NCBI GenBank assembly: GCA_934045075.1
Contig: OW203737.1
Span: 2,624,001 to 2,688,000, forward strand
DNA from: Yponomeuta sedellus
Lineage: Eukaryota; Arthropoda; Insecta; Lepidoptera; Yponomeutidae
Direction of reading: 5' to 3'
Length of the DNA: 64,000 nt
This document shows positions 50,641-62,628 of the stretch, one piece after another. The notes beneath the pieces are model-generated. The model was not told the origin of the DNA, ran no database searches, and was given only the letters and a program-made list of their open reading frames with translations. The position numbers were made by a program, and so were the translations under genes. Numbering within the stretch: position 1 is the first letter of the stretch; every line of letters starts with the position of its first letter.

Positions 50641-53328
50641 GTAAGTAACTCAGATCATAGAAAGAAGGAGATATGCCCTAGCCGCGAAATAAGTCCAGTA
50701 CCGCAGTCGCCACTTTCGAATATGTGTGCGTTTTCATTACATGCACAATATTGTAAATATAAGGTTCACGCACACGTCTGTCCAGTCATTTACTAGCGTT
50801 CTAATCTTTTAATTGGTTCGCACACTATGAAAAACAATTGTACGAATACACTCGTACACGTAAACAACAGCGTCGGTGAACTCCTTAGGGATGGAACACT
50901 TGTATCAAATAATACATCTATCGTTAAAATTATCCGATGAGAGGTTATTCATTTATTAACAGTATACTTCGTGTTGGGATGATACAAAAACAGAGCATGT
51001 TGAATTTACAAAAACAATATTATTAAAACAAATAATCCTATTTTAATTTACTGTCCTGTGAAATGTTAATATTTATTAAGTACTTGTCTTTTTGACAGTA
51101 TTTGTGGCTTCAGTATATGATAAAGACGCAAACTTTGCTTTCTACTGATATAGAATTTGATTATTTTGATAATTATGATGACCCCTGTACTGTATACTAA
51201 TACGATATGTTAAATTTGTTGGACAGAACACCACTGAAGCATACTTGGTAGTGACTCTGTCCGGAAAGCTAGGTCTTCTAGGGTTTGAATCCTGGTAATG
51301 GAAAGAACTAATATTTGTGTGAAGACCATGTCCACGGTCAGGGACGCATTTGTACCTGGATCTTGGATATTTCTTTGTATTTTATTTAGTATATGAATCC
51401 CAATGTAACATGAAATGCACTTAAATTACCATTTATAAATTGGCTTTAAATATTGGTAACTCTGTTAGGACTCTGTAAATTAACAGCAGTTTTTGTTAGG
51501 TGAAAGAATGAAGTGCTGTCTTTTTAAGAATACAATAGCAATTACTTTCTCATTCTCTGAAAATAATTCACCCAGCTATATAAAACATAGAATAAACACA
51601 TGTCATGTATAAACTCGAAAAACGACCATTTTTCTGAAATTGCCACTTGTCTGAGTAACAGCGATATATTGGAAATCAGTAGCCACGCTTGGATTATAAG
51701 GATTAACTAAAGAATATGTTTATGGCTGTGATTTAAATGTATCATGGGCCTGTAAATAAAGTAACTTCCTAATTAAAAATACAGTAAATAGGAAGAACTT
51801 TTGTAAGCTTGTCAAAACAAATTTCAATGAAACTTTCGAAACATAAAATCAGCCTCCGACTGAAATCCTACAGAGAATATTTTCATTATCGTCATCATTC
51901 AGCCACAAGATATCCACTGCTGGACATAGGCCTCCTCCATGGATTTCCAAAAAGACCAGTGGAAAGCGGCTTACATCCAGCGTCTTCCTTCGACGCTGCA
52001 CTTGCCGATATCATATAAGCAAGTACCGACATACCATATTGTGGTCTCCATTCGAGAACTTGGATCTAAAATGGTAAATAAATTATTAAAATACTGAAAA
52101 TGCTTTATTTAACTTGTTTTTCATTACATAATCGAATTTAATTTATAACATAACGCTCATAAAAAATAAATATATAAGAGTATGATTTAGTACCACAACC
52201 AAATCACCTGATTTGTTTCTTTAGAAACACTTTCTTTTGGAGAGTTACGCTTTGTCCATATGAAATGAAGATTAGAATAAAGTGATAATTGAATATTCTA
52301 AACCATGTAAAATTTTATCGTGATTTTAAACATACTGGTACCTCAACCTTTATGGAACTCGTTATTACTGGTATTTTCAAAGTAGGAACTGCCCACGGAA
52401 GTATTTTTTCCCCCACTTTAGCATCTGGAAACACTTCTCTGTAAAATAGATGGAGCAAATGGTACTTTATTTGAGAGGAAATCAGTCATACCCTCTGTAT
52501 TTTGATCCATTTTTCTTTCGTATTTTTCTTTATCTTTATTAGAAACTTTTTGAAATACATGATCGAAGCTAGGCCTGTTTTTAATAAGACAAAAGCCTTC
52601 TACTAAAATAAAAGCTTCCTTAGCAACGCAAGCTGAAGTCTACGCAGATGGAGTCGCGGGCAATAGTCGACGATAAGACTAGATACCTAGTCTTACAATA
52701 ATTGGTACTAGTAATTTTGGAAGTCTGGACAAACGATTATAAATGCCTCAATAATATCGATACTTAATCAGTCTGAAAAGAAAGGAGATACCCCGTCACT
52801 ATGTCTCCAGCTGACCTACTGGTGAATTTGACATTTCGCGGCAAATACATGCGGCCGTACCTCGAAACATCGCATTGAACCATGATCAGTTTTGCGTGAC
52901 GGTTCATTGCGGGCTGGCTTTTCCTAGTTAGCAAACCTCCACGAAAATCCTATATAGAAACAGCAGTGGAGTAACTACAATGTAATAAATACGTCCCATT
53001 TATGTTCTTAGTAATGCGATGCACATTGCACATAAAATTATTATAATTATGATTTTTCGTAGTTTATAAGACGAATATAGTGATTGAAATAGGTTTACCG
53101 GTGAAAAGACACTCCCCTGTTTTTGAATAGCATGTATCACAGCGATTTCTGCAGGTAATCACTGTGCAATTAGGCATTTATCTCAGATGTTACTACGACG
53201 GCTAGCGCGAAGCGATTGACGGCCATATTTTAAAGTTTCGCAGAGGTTAGCCCAAATGGGCTAACGTTGGGCGACAGTGCCACGCCCACAAGGCACTTCT
53301 CCTTATTTTTGTGTTCTGAGGTAAGTAA
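50641..53328 (-). mobile_element. P-element-like transposon, copy A
   Basis: The element spans 50649-53320 (2672 bp). GTAAGTAA at 50641-50648 and again at 53321-53328 is a perfect 8-bp target duplication, the size made by P elements. The ends, CTCAGATCATAGAAAGAAGG and (reversed) CTCAGAACACAAAAATAAGG, are imperfect inverted repeats of about 23 bp. Internally it matches copy B at 55.0-59.9 kb in opposite orientation, about 97% by eye. A THAP-type first exon lies near its inner end. No full transposase ORF is present, so it is defective. Confidence 0.85.
53098..53176 (-). pseudogene. THAP-type first exon in P-like copy A
   Basis: The reverse complement encodes MPNCTVITCRNRCDTC and the following residues up to CLFT, then a GTAAAC donor. 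The MP-x-C-x4-C-x-NR start is characteristic of the zinc-binding THAP domain that P transposases use to bind their ends. No continuous downstream coding part was found, so this is a remnant. Confidence 0.55.
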
Positions 53329-53999
53329 GCTAAGTTTGCGCTTGAGTACGCTTCTGCAATACCGGCCTCACTCAGCAATTTTAATTTCCATACTTGTCGC
53401 TAGGTGGCGCTTCCTCGATCTATCTACGACATCGTCACATTGATGTAAGTCATATACCTACTTCGTGCTTATTTAGGTAAAGTATAATGTCCTTTTTCAT
53501 TTATAGTTATCAATAAATCGCATAATCCTTCTAATGAACATTTTTTTGCCAAATGAATCTAATAATTGTGTTTAGTTAGAGTAGGTTTGTGAGTAGTTAC
53601 TTTCGTTCAAGCCTTTTTTTATGAAGATCTACTCTTTTGTCTATGGAAGTAGCGGTATCGCAATGTTCAATAAATGGACTGTCGATGTGTATAAGACAGT
53701 AGTACTCTGTGGAGCAACTTTTTTGAGAAAATAAAAGACACAGCATATTCTCGCACCACATTTCTACTGTTCTATACATGTGTGAGTGAACGGCCTACTG
53801 CGTTCAATTGCCGAAGCGCGTATCCGCGCGAAGTAATCTTTACTCACCTGTGTAGTAGGCGTGTAGCCTCATTCACAGAGCATATAAATAAGAGACGGGA
53901 CCTCCCTAAATGCTTTTGTTATGAGTTTAGCCCCGTTAGCAATACCAACCAATAGAGCAAAAATGCAATGTCAAAAGTGCTACCAACATAACAACTTGT
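53329..53999. other. Spacer between the P-like copies, left part
   Basis: Contains a fragment of MITE M1 (53372-53420, ATTTCCATACTTGTCGCTAG). The minus-strand ORF at 53597-53779 has no domain. Otherwise unremarkable. Confidence 0.5.
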
Positions 54000-55148
54000 C
54001 TGTGCATTAGGGACGTCCACTTACATTGGTACTACATTTATCGATATCGATAAATTTTCATCCAGGGGCTCCGCAGTTAGCCTAATAAAATTAATAAAAA
54101 TCAATGTTTTCAATAAAACGACAAATGAAATTAGTATTTTATTATTGATTATCAAATCACAATAATTGTGGTCAAGGTCTATTGAATTTATTTCAGCAGC
54201 TATTTGGTTTTTCCTTAGAGGTGTCCAATCTGAGCGAACTTCATCAATCGGTGGTTTGGATTCAGGTGCTGAAATCGTCAAAAAAAGTTAAGTTGAGCCG
54301 TTATTCAATGATTATATTGTTGGTAAACTATGCTACTTACCGGGATAGTTCTGATAAATATGCTGAGATTCCAGGCCACAATAATTGTGGTCAAAACCTA
54401 CTAGACCAATAGCAACAGCTGATATTTTGGCTGCTGTACAAGGTGCTGAAAATGATAACACTTTGTAATTTATCAAAGTAAACAAACTCTAGTTACAAAA
54501 AACTTCAGCGATACATGAAAAGTCTACGTACCAGAGTTGTTTTGTGAAGCTCGACAACTAATAGGTTTTTGTATAGCTGAATCTGAAAATAAACAATTGC
54601 AAGAATAGACCGAAAAAAAAAATAGTTTGTTCCTGTTGACCACATAACTGCATAATTGACTATGTAACTATCAAATACATTTTTATAAAAAAAATATTTT
54701 AAGTTAAAAATAAGTAAAAAAAATATTTTAGTAATTCCAATCACTAACCAGTTTCAAGTGATGCGACGTGGCTACGTGGTAAGGAAACTCAGCTAGTAAG
54801 TAATCAGGAAGAGGAGGCGCATTTATAAGTAGAGAAGATACAGCCCTGTAAAAAAATGTTTATCAAAGTATGTCATTTATGTATTAAGACGTAATAATAA
54901 TATTGCGTTCTAAATGACGGAGCAAAATACATTCAAATGTTCGACGTAAAGCAAGGCGTATTTTGTATTTTATTACATAATTATTCATGAAATGTAGTGT
55001 TACATCTCAGAACACAAAAATAAGGAGAAGTGCCTTGTGGGCGTGGCACTGTCGCCCAACGTTAGCCCATTTGGGCTAACCTCTGCGAAACTTTAAAATA
55101 TGGCCGTCAATCGCTTCGCGCCAGCCGTCGTAGTAACATCTGAGAAAA

Positions 55149-55227
55149 ATGCCTAATTGCGCAGTGATTACCTGCAGAAATCGCTGTGATACATGCTATT
55201 CAAAAACAGGGGAGTGTCTTTTCACCG
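55149..55227 (+). pseudogene. THAP-type first exon in P-like copy B
   Basis: ATG at 55149 reads MPNCAVITCRNRCDTC and on to CLFT before CCG|GTAAAC. The cysteines at residues 4 and 9 fit the first half of a THAP zinc site. A later open segment near 55890 ends in VPTLKIP, like the AVPT box that closes THAP domains. The middle of the domain (C-x2-HF) was not found. Confidence 0.55.
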
Positions 55228-56679
55228 GTAAACCTATTTTACTCATTATATTCGTCTTATAAACTACGAAAAATCATAATTATAATAATTTTATGTGCAA
55301 TGTGCATCACATTACTAAGAACATAAATGGGACGTATTTATTACATTGTAGTTACTCCACTGCTGTTTCTATATAGGATTTTCGTGGAGGTTTGCTAACT
55401 AGGAAAAGCCAGCCCGCAGTGAACCGTCACGCAAAACTGATCATTGTTCAATGCGATGTTTCGAGGTACGGCCGCATGTATTTGCCGCGAAATGTCAAAT
55501 TCATCAGTAGGTCAGCTGGAGACATAGTGATGGGGTAGTACCTTTCTTTTCAGACTGATTAAGTATCGATATTATTGAGGCATTTAAAATCGTTCGTCCA
55601 AACTTCCAAAATTACTAGAACCAATTATTGTAAGACTAGGTATCTAGTCTTATCGTCGACTATTGCCCTCGACTCTATCTGCGTAGACTTCAGCTTGCGT
55701 TGCTAAGGAAGCTTTTATTTTAGTAGAAGGATTTTGTCTCATTAAAAACAGGCCTAGCTTCGATCATGTATTTCAAAAAGTTTCTAATAAAGATAAAGAA
55801 AAATACGAAAGAAAAATGGATCAAAACAGAGGGTATAACTGATTTCCTCTCAAATAAAGTACCATTTGCTCCATCTATTTTACAGAGAAGTGTTTCCAGA
55901 TGCTAAAGTGGGAAAAAAAATATTTCCGTGGACAGTTCCTACTTTGAAAATACCAGTAATAACGAGTTCCATAAAGGTTGAGGTACCAGTATATTTAAAA
56001 TCACGATAAAATTTTACATGGTTTAGAATATTCAATTATCACTTTATTCTAATCTTCATTTCATATGGACGACGCATAACTCTCCAAAAGAGTTTCTAAA
56101 GAAACAAATCAGGTGATGTGGTTGTGGTACTAAATCATAGTCTTATATATTTAATTTTTTATGAGCGTTATGTTATAAATGAAATTCGATTGTGTAATGA
56201 AAAACAAGTTAAATAAAGCATTTTCAGTATTTTAATAATTTATTTACCATTTTAGATCCGACAAATTCTCGAATGGAGACCACAATATGGTGTGTCGGTA
56301 CTTATCGGCAAGTGCAGCGTCGAACGACAACATGGAGAGAAGATCTCATCCTAGTCAAAGGAAGGCGCTGGATGTCAGCCGCTTTCAACTGGTCTTTTTG
56401 GAAATCCATGGAGGAGGCCTATGTCCAGCAGTGGATATCTTGTGGCTGAATGATGACGATAATGAAAATATTCTCTTTAGGATTTCAGTCGGATGCTGAT
56501 TTTATTTTTTAATCTATTATATATGTTTCGAAAGTTTCATTAAAATTTTTTTTGACAAGCTTACAAAAGTTCTTCCTATTTACTGTATTTTTAATTAGGA
56601 AGTTACTTTATTTACAGGCCCATGATACATTTCAATCACAGCCATAAACATATTCTTTACTTAATCCTTATAATCCAAG

Positions 56680-57228
56680 TCAGTATATCTATGAAAATAT
56701 TATGTATGTCAGGAAAAATATTAGCAACTTTAAAACTGCAGGTAGCCAACATAATGTAAATACTAGAAATAAACATAAACTTTTGATCCCAAGATTTAGG
56801 CTGGCAAAAGTTAATACATCCTTCATGGGGCATTGTATACGCTTCTACAATAAAATCCCTGAAGATATATTAAGTTTGACTGAAGCACGGTTCAAAAAAT
56901 GTGTAAAGTACACTTTGTGCCAAAAGAGCTACTATAATATTAAGGATTATTTAGATGACAATGATGTCTGGAATTCAAGCATGTAAAATTCACGAGTTTT
57001 GTAGTATCTGTGTAAATTCTGTTAATTAAGGAATTTGAAAAGACTAAGTTTGGAGTTTTTTTTGTCCATTTTTTCTCCAAAATGATCCAGATTTTGAAAT
57101 GGACACCTAGTTTAACTTGTAACGTTCATTAAGCCGCAGTATCTGCGCTACTTTGAATAAAACCTTTTCATTTCATTTCATTTCATTTCATTTCATTTCA
57201 TTTCATTTCATTTCATTTCATTTCATTT
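56680..57228 (+). mobile_element. 5'-truncated LINE with (TTTCA)n tail, nested in copy B
   Basis: Absent from copy A at the matching site; CCAAG flanks both sides. The ORF 56702-56986 encodes a LINE ORF2 C terminus (NTRNKHKLLIPRFRLAKV, GHCIRFYNKIPEDI, FKKCVKYTL). After a ~180-bp untranslated part comes a TTTCA repeat of about 11 units. Related fragments lie at 37.9 and 44.3 kb. Confidence 0.8.
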
Positions 57229-58116
57229 CCAAGCGTGGCTACTGATTTCCAATATATCGCTGTTACTCAGACAAGTGGCAATTTGTTTAGAAAAATGGTT
57301 GTTTTTCGAGTTTATACATGTGTTTATTATATTTGTTATATAGCTGGGTGAATTATTTTCAGAGAATGAGAAAGTAATTGCTATTGTATTCTTAAAAAGT
57401 CAGCACTTCATTCTTTCACCCAACAAAAACTGCTGTTAATTTACAGAGTCCTAACAGAGTTACCAATATCAAAAGCCAATTTGTAAATGGTAATGTAAGT
57501 GCATTTTACGTTACATTGGGATTCATTTACTAAATAAAATACAAAGAAATATCCAAAATCCAGGTAAAAATGCGTCCCTGACCGTGGACATGCTCTTCAC
57601 ACAAATATTAGTTCTTTCCATTACCAGGATTTAAACCCAGAAGACCTAGCTTTCCGGACAGAGTCACTACTAAGTATGCTTCAGTGGTGTTCTGTCCAAC
57701 AAATTTAACATATCGTATTAGTATACAGAACAGGGGTCATCATCATTATTAAAATAATCAAATTCTATATCAGTAGAAAGCCAAGTTTGCGTCTTTATCA
57801 TATACTGAAGCCACAAATACTGTCAAAAAGACACGTATTTAATAAATATTTACATTTCACAGGACAGTAAATTAAAATAGGATTATTTGTTTTAATAATA
57901 TTGTTTTTGTAAATTTAACATGCATTGAAAAGTTAAAATTACTTTGCTGAATTCCGCCAAAAATCCCACAAGCACCATGCGGCTAGCTAATGCACCGCCC
58001 TCCCTCCCACTTTTTCAAGCAGAAGCAAGAAACGAACACACCACCACCAACACCAATACTTGTGTGAGAAAACACGCGACGCGTTTCGCCTCTAACACGA
58101 GGCATCCTCAGGCTCC

Positions 58117-58320
58117 CAAATGCAACAAAAGGAAGGCTTAGCAATGGGTTCACCATTGAGTCCTTTGCTAGCTGATATTTTCATGGATAATTTTGAACGT
58201 AATCATATAGTTGGGAAGAGAAACATACTTTATTATTACCGGTATGTAGATGACATCATTATATGCTGGACAGGTACATTTAGACAACTAGACTCATTTG
58301 TCAATACCTTGAACAACTAA
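58117..58320 (+). pseudogene. Penelope reverse transcriptase, partial
   Basis: Encodes MGSPLSPLLADIFMDNFE and YYRYVDDIIICW, where YVDD is the catalytic motif. The N-terminal RT blocks are absent, and the frame closes at 58318-58320; the continuation lies in another frame in the next ORF, indicating a small indel. Confidence 0.78.
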
Positions 58321-58387
58321 AATCAATTTCAAATTAGAGAAAGAACAGAACGAATCGCTTAATTTCCTAGATCTAAAAATAACTAGG

Positions 58388-59185
58388 GTGGGTAACAAGC
58401 ATGAGTTTGAGATTTACCGAAAGCCAACACAGACTGACACTGTTATCCCAATAACGTCTTGTCATCCATGGCAACACAAAATGGCAGCATTCCATTGCTA
58501 TATTCACCGTTTGCTAACTGTGCCAATGTCTTCTGCTAATTACAACAAGGAACTAAATACCATCTATCAAATAGCAGTTGCAAACGGATATAGCAGGCGA
58601 ATGATTGATAGGCTGGTGGTCAGGAAGCGGAACGGTATGGTTAGTAGACTTTTATACGCAGTGCCACCTGAAAGGCCTCAAAAAATGAAGTCAAGTATTA
58701 CCTATGTAGGTCCAATTTCTGAAAAAATCCACCGGACGTTAAAAAGATCTGGGATACGGGTTGCGTTCAGGACGAGCAACTCTTTGGCTAGAAATCTGTG
58801 CAATCAAAAAGAGAGGGTGGATAGATTCCAGCGGTCTGGGGTGTATAGAGTTGCTTGTCCGGAATGTAACGGAGTGTATATTGGCCAGACCGGTAGGAGT
58901 TTTATAACTCGGTATAGGGAGCATGTGGCAGCTTTCCGAAACAATCATCCGGATAAATCTCATTTTGCCAAACACCTTTTGGATACGGGTCATGTACTTA
59001 ATAATAACCATAATTTGGAAATTTTACACACCTGCACTAAGGGGTTGAGATTGTCTATACTTGAACAGCTGGAAATTTCCAAATTATCTAGGGATAGGTT
59101 GTTTACAATGCTGAATGAACAGGTGGGCAGCTCCTCTATTTCCCCATTAATCGATATATTTGCACAAAACAACAATAGCCCATAG
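58388..59185 (+). CDS. Penelope C-terminal part with GIY-YIG endonuclease
   Basis: 265 codons. The first half is the RT thumb and linker (FEIYRKPTQTDTVIP, YNKELNTIYQIAVANGYS). Residues about 155-210 are the endonuclease: GVYRVACPECNGVYIGQTGR holds the GVY..YIG core and the catalytic arginine region, followed by RYREHVAAFRNN and KSHFAKHLLDTGH. In Penelope elements this nuclease nicks target DNA to prime reverse transcription. The ATG is internal to the original ORF. Confidence 0.82.
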   Translation: MGNKHEFEIYRKPTQTDTVIPITSCHPWQHKMAAFHCYIHRLLTVPMSSANYNKELNTIYQIAVANGYSRRMIDRLVVRKRNGMVSRLLYAVPPERPQKMKSSITYVGPISEKIHRTLKRSGIRVAFRTSNSLARNLCNQKERVDRFQRSGVYRVACPECNGVYIGQTGRSFITRYREHVAAFRNNHPDKSHFAKHLLDTGHVLNNNHNLEILHTCTKGLRLSILEQLEISKLSRDRLFTMLNEQVGSSSISPLIDIFAQNNNSP

Positions 59186-60411
59186 GCGGTTGAAACGGTT
59201 TAACGGTCACCAGTTTAACGGTTACATTGCGTCATCGGGGGGAGGGGCGGCCTAGCCTATAAATACGGAGCGTTTTTGCGGAGACGGTCACTTGCATTTG
59301 GGAGCCTGAGGATGCCTCGTGTTAGAGGCGAAACGCGTCGCGTGTTTTCTCACACAAGTATTGGTGTTGGTGGTGGTGTGTTCGTTTCTTGCTTCTGCTT
59401 GAAAAAGTGGGAGGGAATGCGGTGCATTAGCTAGCCGCATGGTGCTTGTGGGATTTTTGGCGGAATTCAGCAAAGTAATTTTAACTTTTCAATGCTATTA
59501 TGGATTTCCGCAAAGTAACGCCTGATTCTATACAAAATTTAACATGCTCTGTTTTTTTGTATCATCCCAACACGAAGTATACTGTTAATAAATGAATAAC
59601 CTCTCATTGGATAATTTTATCGATATATGTATTATTTGATACAAGGGTTCCATCCCTAAGGAGTTCACCGACGCTGTTGTTTACGTGTACGAGTGTATTC
59701 GTACAACTGTTTTTCATAGTGTGCGAACCAATTAAAAGATTAGAACGCTAGTAAATGACTGGACAGACGTGTGCGTGAACCTTATATTTACAATATTGTG
59801 CATGTAATGAAAACGCACACATATTCTAAAGTGGCGACAGCGGTACCGGACTTATTTCGCGGCTAGGGCATATCTCCTTCTTTCTATGATCTGAGTGTTA
59901 CATTATAAGTTTATAACACAACTCACCATTTCTTTAATCGGCTTCCTTTTAAAATCGTTGTAAAAATCTTTCGGCCGGAAATGATCTCTACAAACATATT
60001 TATGTTGGTGGAGCTTTTCGATGGGGATATACGATATAATAAGACCTTCCACAATTTTCACCCATTGTCTGCATCTAAAAAAAAAACAACATTCAATGCA
60101 GCCACGTTGGATAGTGCATCGTTGAAACATTGTTATGGCTTACAGCAATTCACCCGTCGTACACTTAGTAGTAATTCTGACCAAGGTACTTATCAGATAT
60201 TTTTTTATCTCTTGTGCAAGATGACAAAAACTGTAGCCAGAAATACTTACCGGTATTTTCATCCCTAGGAAATTTACCCATAAACTTTCTTTTGGTACCC
60301 TTTGACCGGCTGCATCTTATTTTACAAATGGCACAAGTTCGACACCATCCGATCAATGCCATTATTAAAAGAAAATCACTAAACACTGTACAACAAGATA
60401 CACACAGCTAG

Positions 60412-60783
60412 ATATTGAACAAACTTAAAAAACAAAAATTTTTACTATAAAACGTTCTAATATGTGCCGCGTTCCGCCATATTTGTTATGTTTTCAGTTT
60501 GACATTGACAACAAAGAAAGAGTAAGTAGTATTAAAGAGTGAGACAAATATATGTCCGCCATTAAAACGGGGCTAAATGCGAACAAATAATTCAAAGTTC
60601 CTACTTGCGCTAGGCTGGCCTCATTATTACAATAACTTGCACTTTATGTTTAGCCAGCACTTAACATAGAATATAAGCAAATGCACAATGTTATTTTAGT
60701 TCACGTCATACATTATACGAGGACACACTACAACTAAGATGTGATTTCTATTCTCCAACCTACGTCCATCTCCTGATACCACA
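60412..60783. other. Spacer and probable 5' LTR remnant
   Basis: No ORF. By analogy with the first element, the sequence directly before TGGCGACC at 60784 should be the end of an LTR (it ends ACCACA), but its start cannot be fixed because the second LTR lies outside the window. A string AACGGGGCTAAA near 60568 is shared, inverted, with 53930. Confidence 0.45.
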
Positions 60784-60799
60784 TGGCGACCCTGCATCA

Positions 60800-61110
60800 A
60801 GAAACTGGAAGAACAACGTTGTGAAGAAAGAATCGAATTATTATCAAGAAAGAAGACTCAAAAAAAAACTGTTAAAATAGATTTTTCAGAACTAGATATT
60901 TACAGTCTGAACAGTTTCGATGTTTGTAACTTTACAGAACGAAGCATATCCGTAGATAGGGTAAAAAACTTATTCAAGTTACTTGATTTACCATCTTACC
61001 TAAATAAAGAGGAACAACTGTCTATTGAGCAAATATGCGCAAAGTACGCAGATGTCTTCCATTTGCCAGGCGACAAACTTAGTACTACAAATTTAATGGA
61101 ACATTCATAA
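60800..61110 (+). pseudogene. pol: Pol region between protease and RT, remnant
   Basis: The reading frame contains IDFSELDIYSLNSFDVCNF, EQICAKYADVFHLPGDKL and then an early stop near 61110, where the first element continues into the RT. The protease itself is absent. The 5' junction with the primer site is probably a deletion breakpoint. Confidence 0.65.
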
Positions 61111-61133
61111 AATTAAAAAATAATACTAACCCA

Positions 61134-61901
61134 GTGTATGTAAAGCCTTATCGAACGCCTCATGCTTTACGAGGCGAAGTACGGAAACAGATTCAGGAGA
61201 TGTTAGATAACGATATAATTGAGGAGACCACGTCAGAGTGGTCCAGCCCCGTTCTGCTAGTTCCCAAAAAGTCGGACAAATCAGGAACCAAAAAATGGAG
61301 ACTTGTCATTGACAACCGTCAACTCAATAACGTGATACAGGACGATAAATTCCCTCTTCCAAATATTACAGATATACTAGATTCATTGGCAGGAAGCATT
61401 TATTTTTCAAAACTAGATCTTTCGCAGTCTTATTACCAACTCGCTTTAGAACAGGATTCCAGAAAGTACACGGCTTTCACAACTGATAACATGTATCAGA
61501 TGAAAAGATGCCCTATGGGATTAAAAACTAGCCCAAGTGTTTTCTCTCGACTAATAACAATTGCTATGTCAGGATTAAATTACCAAAAATGTTTTATCTA
61601 CCTAGATGACTGTATTGTCATAGGCAATAGCATGGATGACCACAACAAAAACTTGATAAGTGTTTTAGAACGGTTACGTCACCATGAAGTAAACCATAAG
61701 TTAAACCCATTAAAGTGCGAATTTCTACGCAAAGAAATCATGTATCTAGGTCATAAAATCACATCAGAAGGCATCTTTCCCGATCCAACTAAAACGGAAA
61801 CATTAGAAAATTACCCAACGCCAAAGAATGTCGATGACGTAAAAAGATTCGTCGCATTCGCTAATTACTTATTACAGGCGATTCATTCCATCATTTGCTA
61901 A
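61134..61901 (+). pseudogene. pol: Reverse transcriptase of second element
   Basis: 255 codons with all main RT blocks: KKWRLVIDNRQLN, FSKLDLSQSYYQLAL, CPMGLKTSPSVFS and the catalytic FIYLDDCIVIG. The frame is lost after KRFVAFANY at about 61870. The sequence is close to the first element but clearly diverged, so it is a sister family rather than a recent copy. Confidence 0.82.
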
Positions 61902-62142
61902 CATAGCGTTTCCACTTAATCAGCTCTGTAAGAAAAATGTAGAGTTTAAGTGGTCTCCAGAGTGCGAAACAGCGTTTCAAAAGTAAAAAAAATCTCTCAT
62001 GAGCCCTCCCGTTTTAGATTATCCAGATTTTTCTGAGCAAAATATATTCTCATTACACACAGATGCCTGTTGAACCGGGATTGCCGCCGTCCTGTCTAAT
62101 AGTAACGGAAAAGTCATAGCTTATAAGTAATAGTAATAATAC

Positions 62143-62463
62143 TTGAATCCCGCGGAAACCCGATATCCAGTGATAGAGCTGGATCTGTTAGCTATAGTCC
62201 GGGCGACAAGACATTTTAGACCTTATTTGTATGGAAAGAAGTTTAAAATATTTACTGATCACCGACCCTTAATTTATCTCTTTAATATGAACGATCCGTC
62301 AAGTAGTCTAACTAAATTCAGACTTTACTTGGAAGAGTTCGATTTTGAAATATATTATCTGCCTGGACATCTTAACACAGCTGCAGATGCCTTAAGCCGT
62401 ATACCGGTGAGCAGTAAAGATTTGAAAGAGATTCGAGAACATGTTGTATCTGTCATGACATGA
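62143..62463 (+). pseudogene. pol: RNase H part of second element
   Basis: Contains ELDLLAIVRATRHFRPYLYG, FKIFTDHRPLIYLF and NTAADALSRI. The start of the domain (near 62060) carries an in-frame stop after HTDAC, and the frame ends again at 62461-62463. Confidence 0.78.
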
Positions 62464-62628
62464 CAAGAGGACAGACACGCAAATTAGAAGATACTACTAA
62501 AATAACGGATGTTACACATGAAAGCCAACCCTCTGGATCAGTTCAATCACCTAAGGTGCTGGAAATTCTTAAAAAACCAAAGGATTGCGTGGAATTAATA
62601 GTTTGTTCAAATCACGATGTAACGAATA

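Larger units (their letters stand above)
57911..59546 (+). mobile_element. Penelope-like element with inverted terminal repeats, nested in copy B
   Basis: The insert 57923-59534 is flanked by AAATTTAACATG on both sides (57911-57922, 59535-59546), a 12-bp target duplication; copy A lacks it. The outer ~190 bp are inverted copies of each other (CATTGAAAAGTTAAAATTAC at the left, its complement near 59495), as Penelope terminal repeats can be. Between them lie a partial reverse transcriptase and a GIY-YIG endonuclease. The 5' part of the reverse transcriptase is missing. Confidence 0.87.
54998..59903 (+). mobile_element. P-element-like transposon, copy B, with two nested insertions
   Basis: The element spans 55006-59895. 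TGTTACAT at 54998-55005 and 59896-59903 is a perfect 8-bp target duplication, different from that of copy A. It begins CTCAGAACACAAAAATAAGG and ends with the complement of CTCAGATCATAG. Removing a LINE (56680-57228) and a Penelope element (57923-59534) leaves about 2.7 kb, the length of copy A. Features in sense: THAP-type first exon at 55149-55227 and an open segment with VFPDAKVG and VPTLKIPVITSS near 55890-55990. Confidence 0.87.
54021..60386 (-). pseudogene. THAP-domain gene or decayed gene, multi-exon, minus strand
   Basis: Exon 1 (to 60251) encodes CRTCAICKIRC and KRKFMGKFPRDENT before a GTAAGT donor. Exon 2 (about 60076-59932) encodes RQWVKIVEGL and YVCRDHFRPKDFY before GTGAGT. Together they hold the C-x-C, FP, W and C-x2-H marks of a THAP domain. 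After an intron that contains P-like copy B come candidate exons 54749-54845, 54532-54576, 54341-54445 and one from 54268 down. The last two both carry DHNYC and share phase 1, suggesting exon duplication. The exon 1-2 and 2-3 phases do not match as read, so the gene may be broken or mis-modelled. Confidence 0.45.

Noticed and set aside
50649..59895. One giant foldback element or segmental inverted duplication
   Set aside because: Each arm has its own perfect and different 8-bp target duplication and complete ends, so they are two independent insertions of one transposon family.
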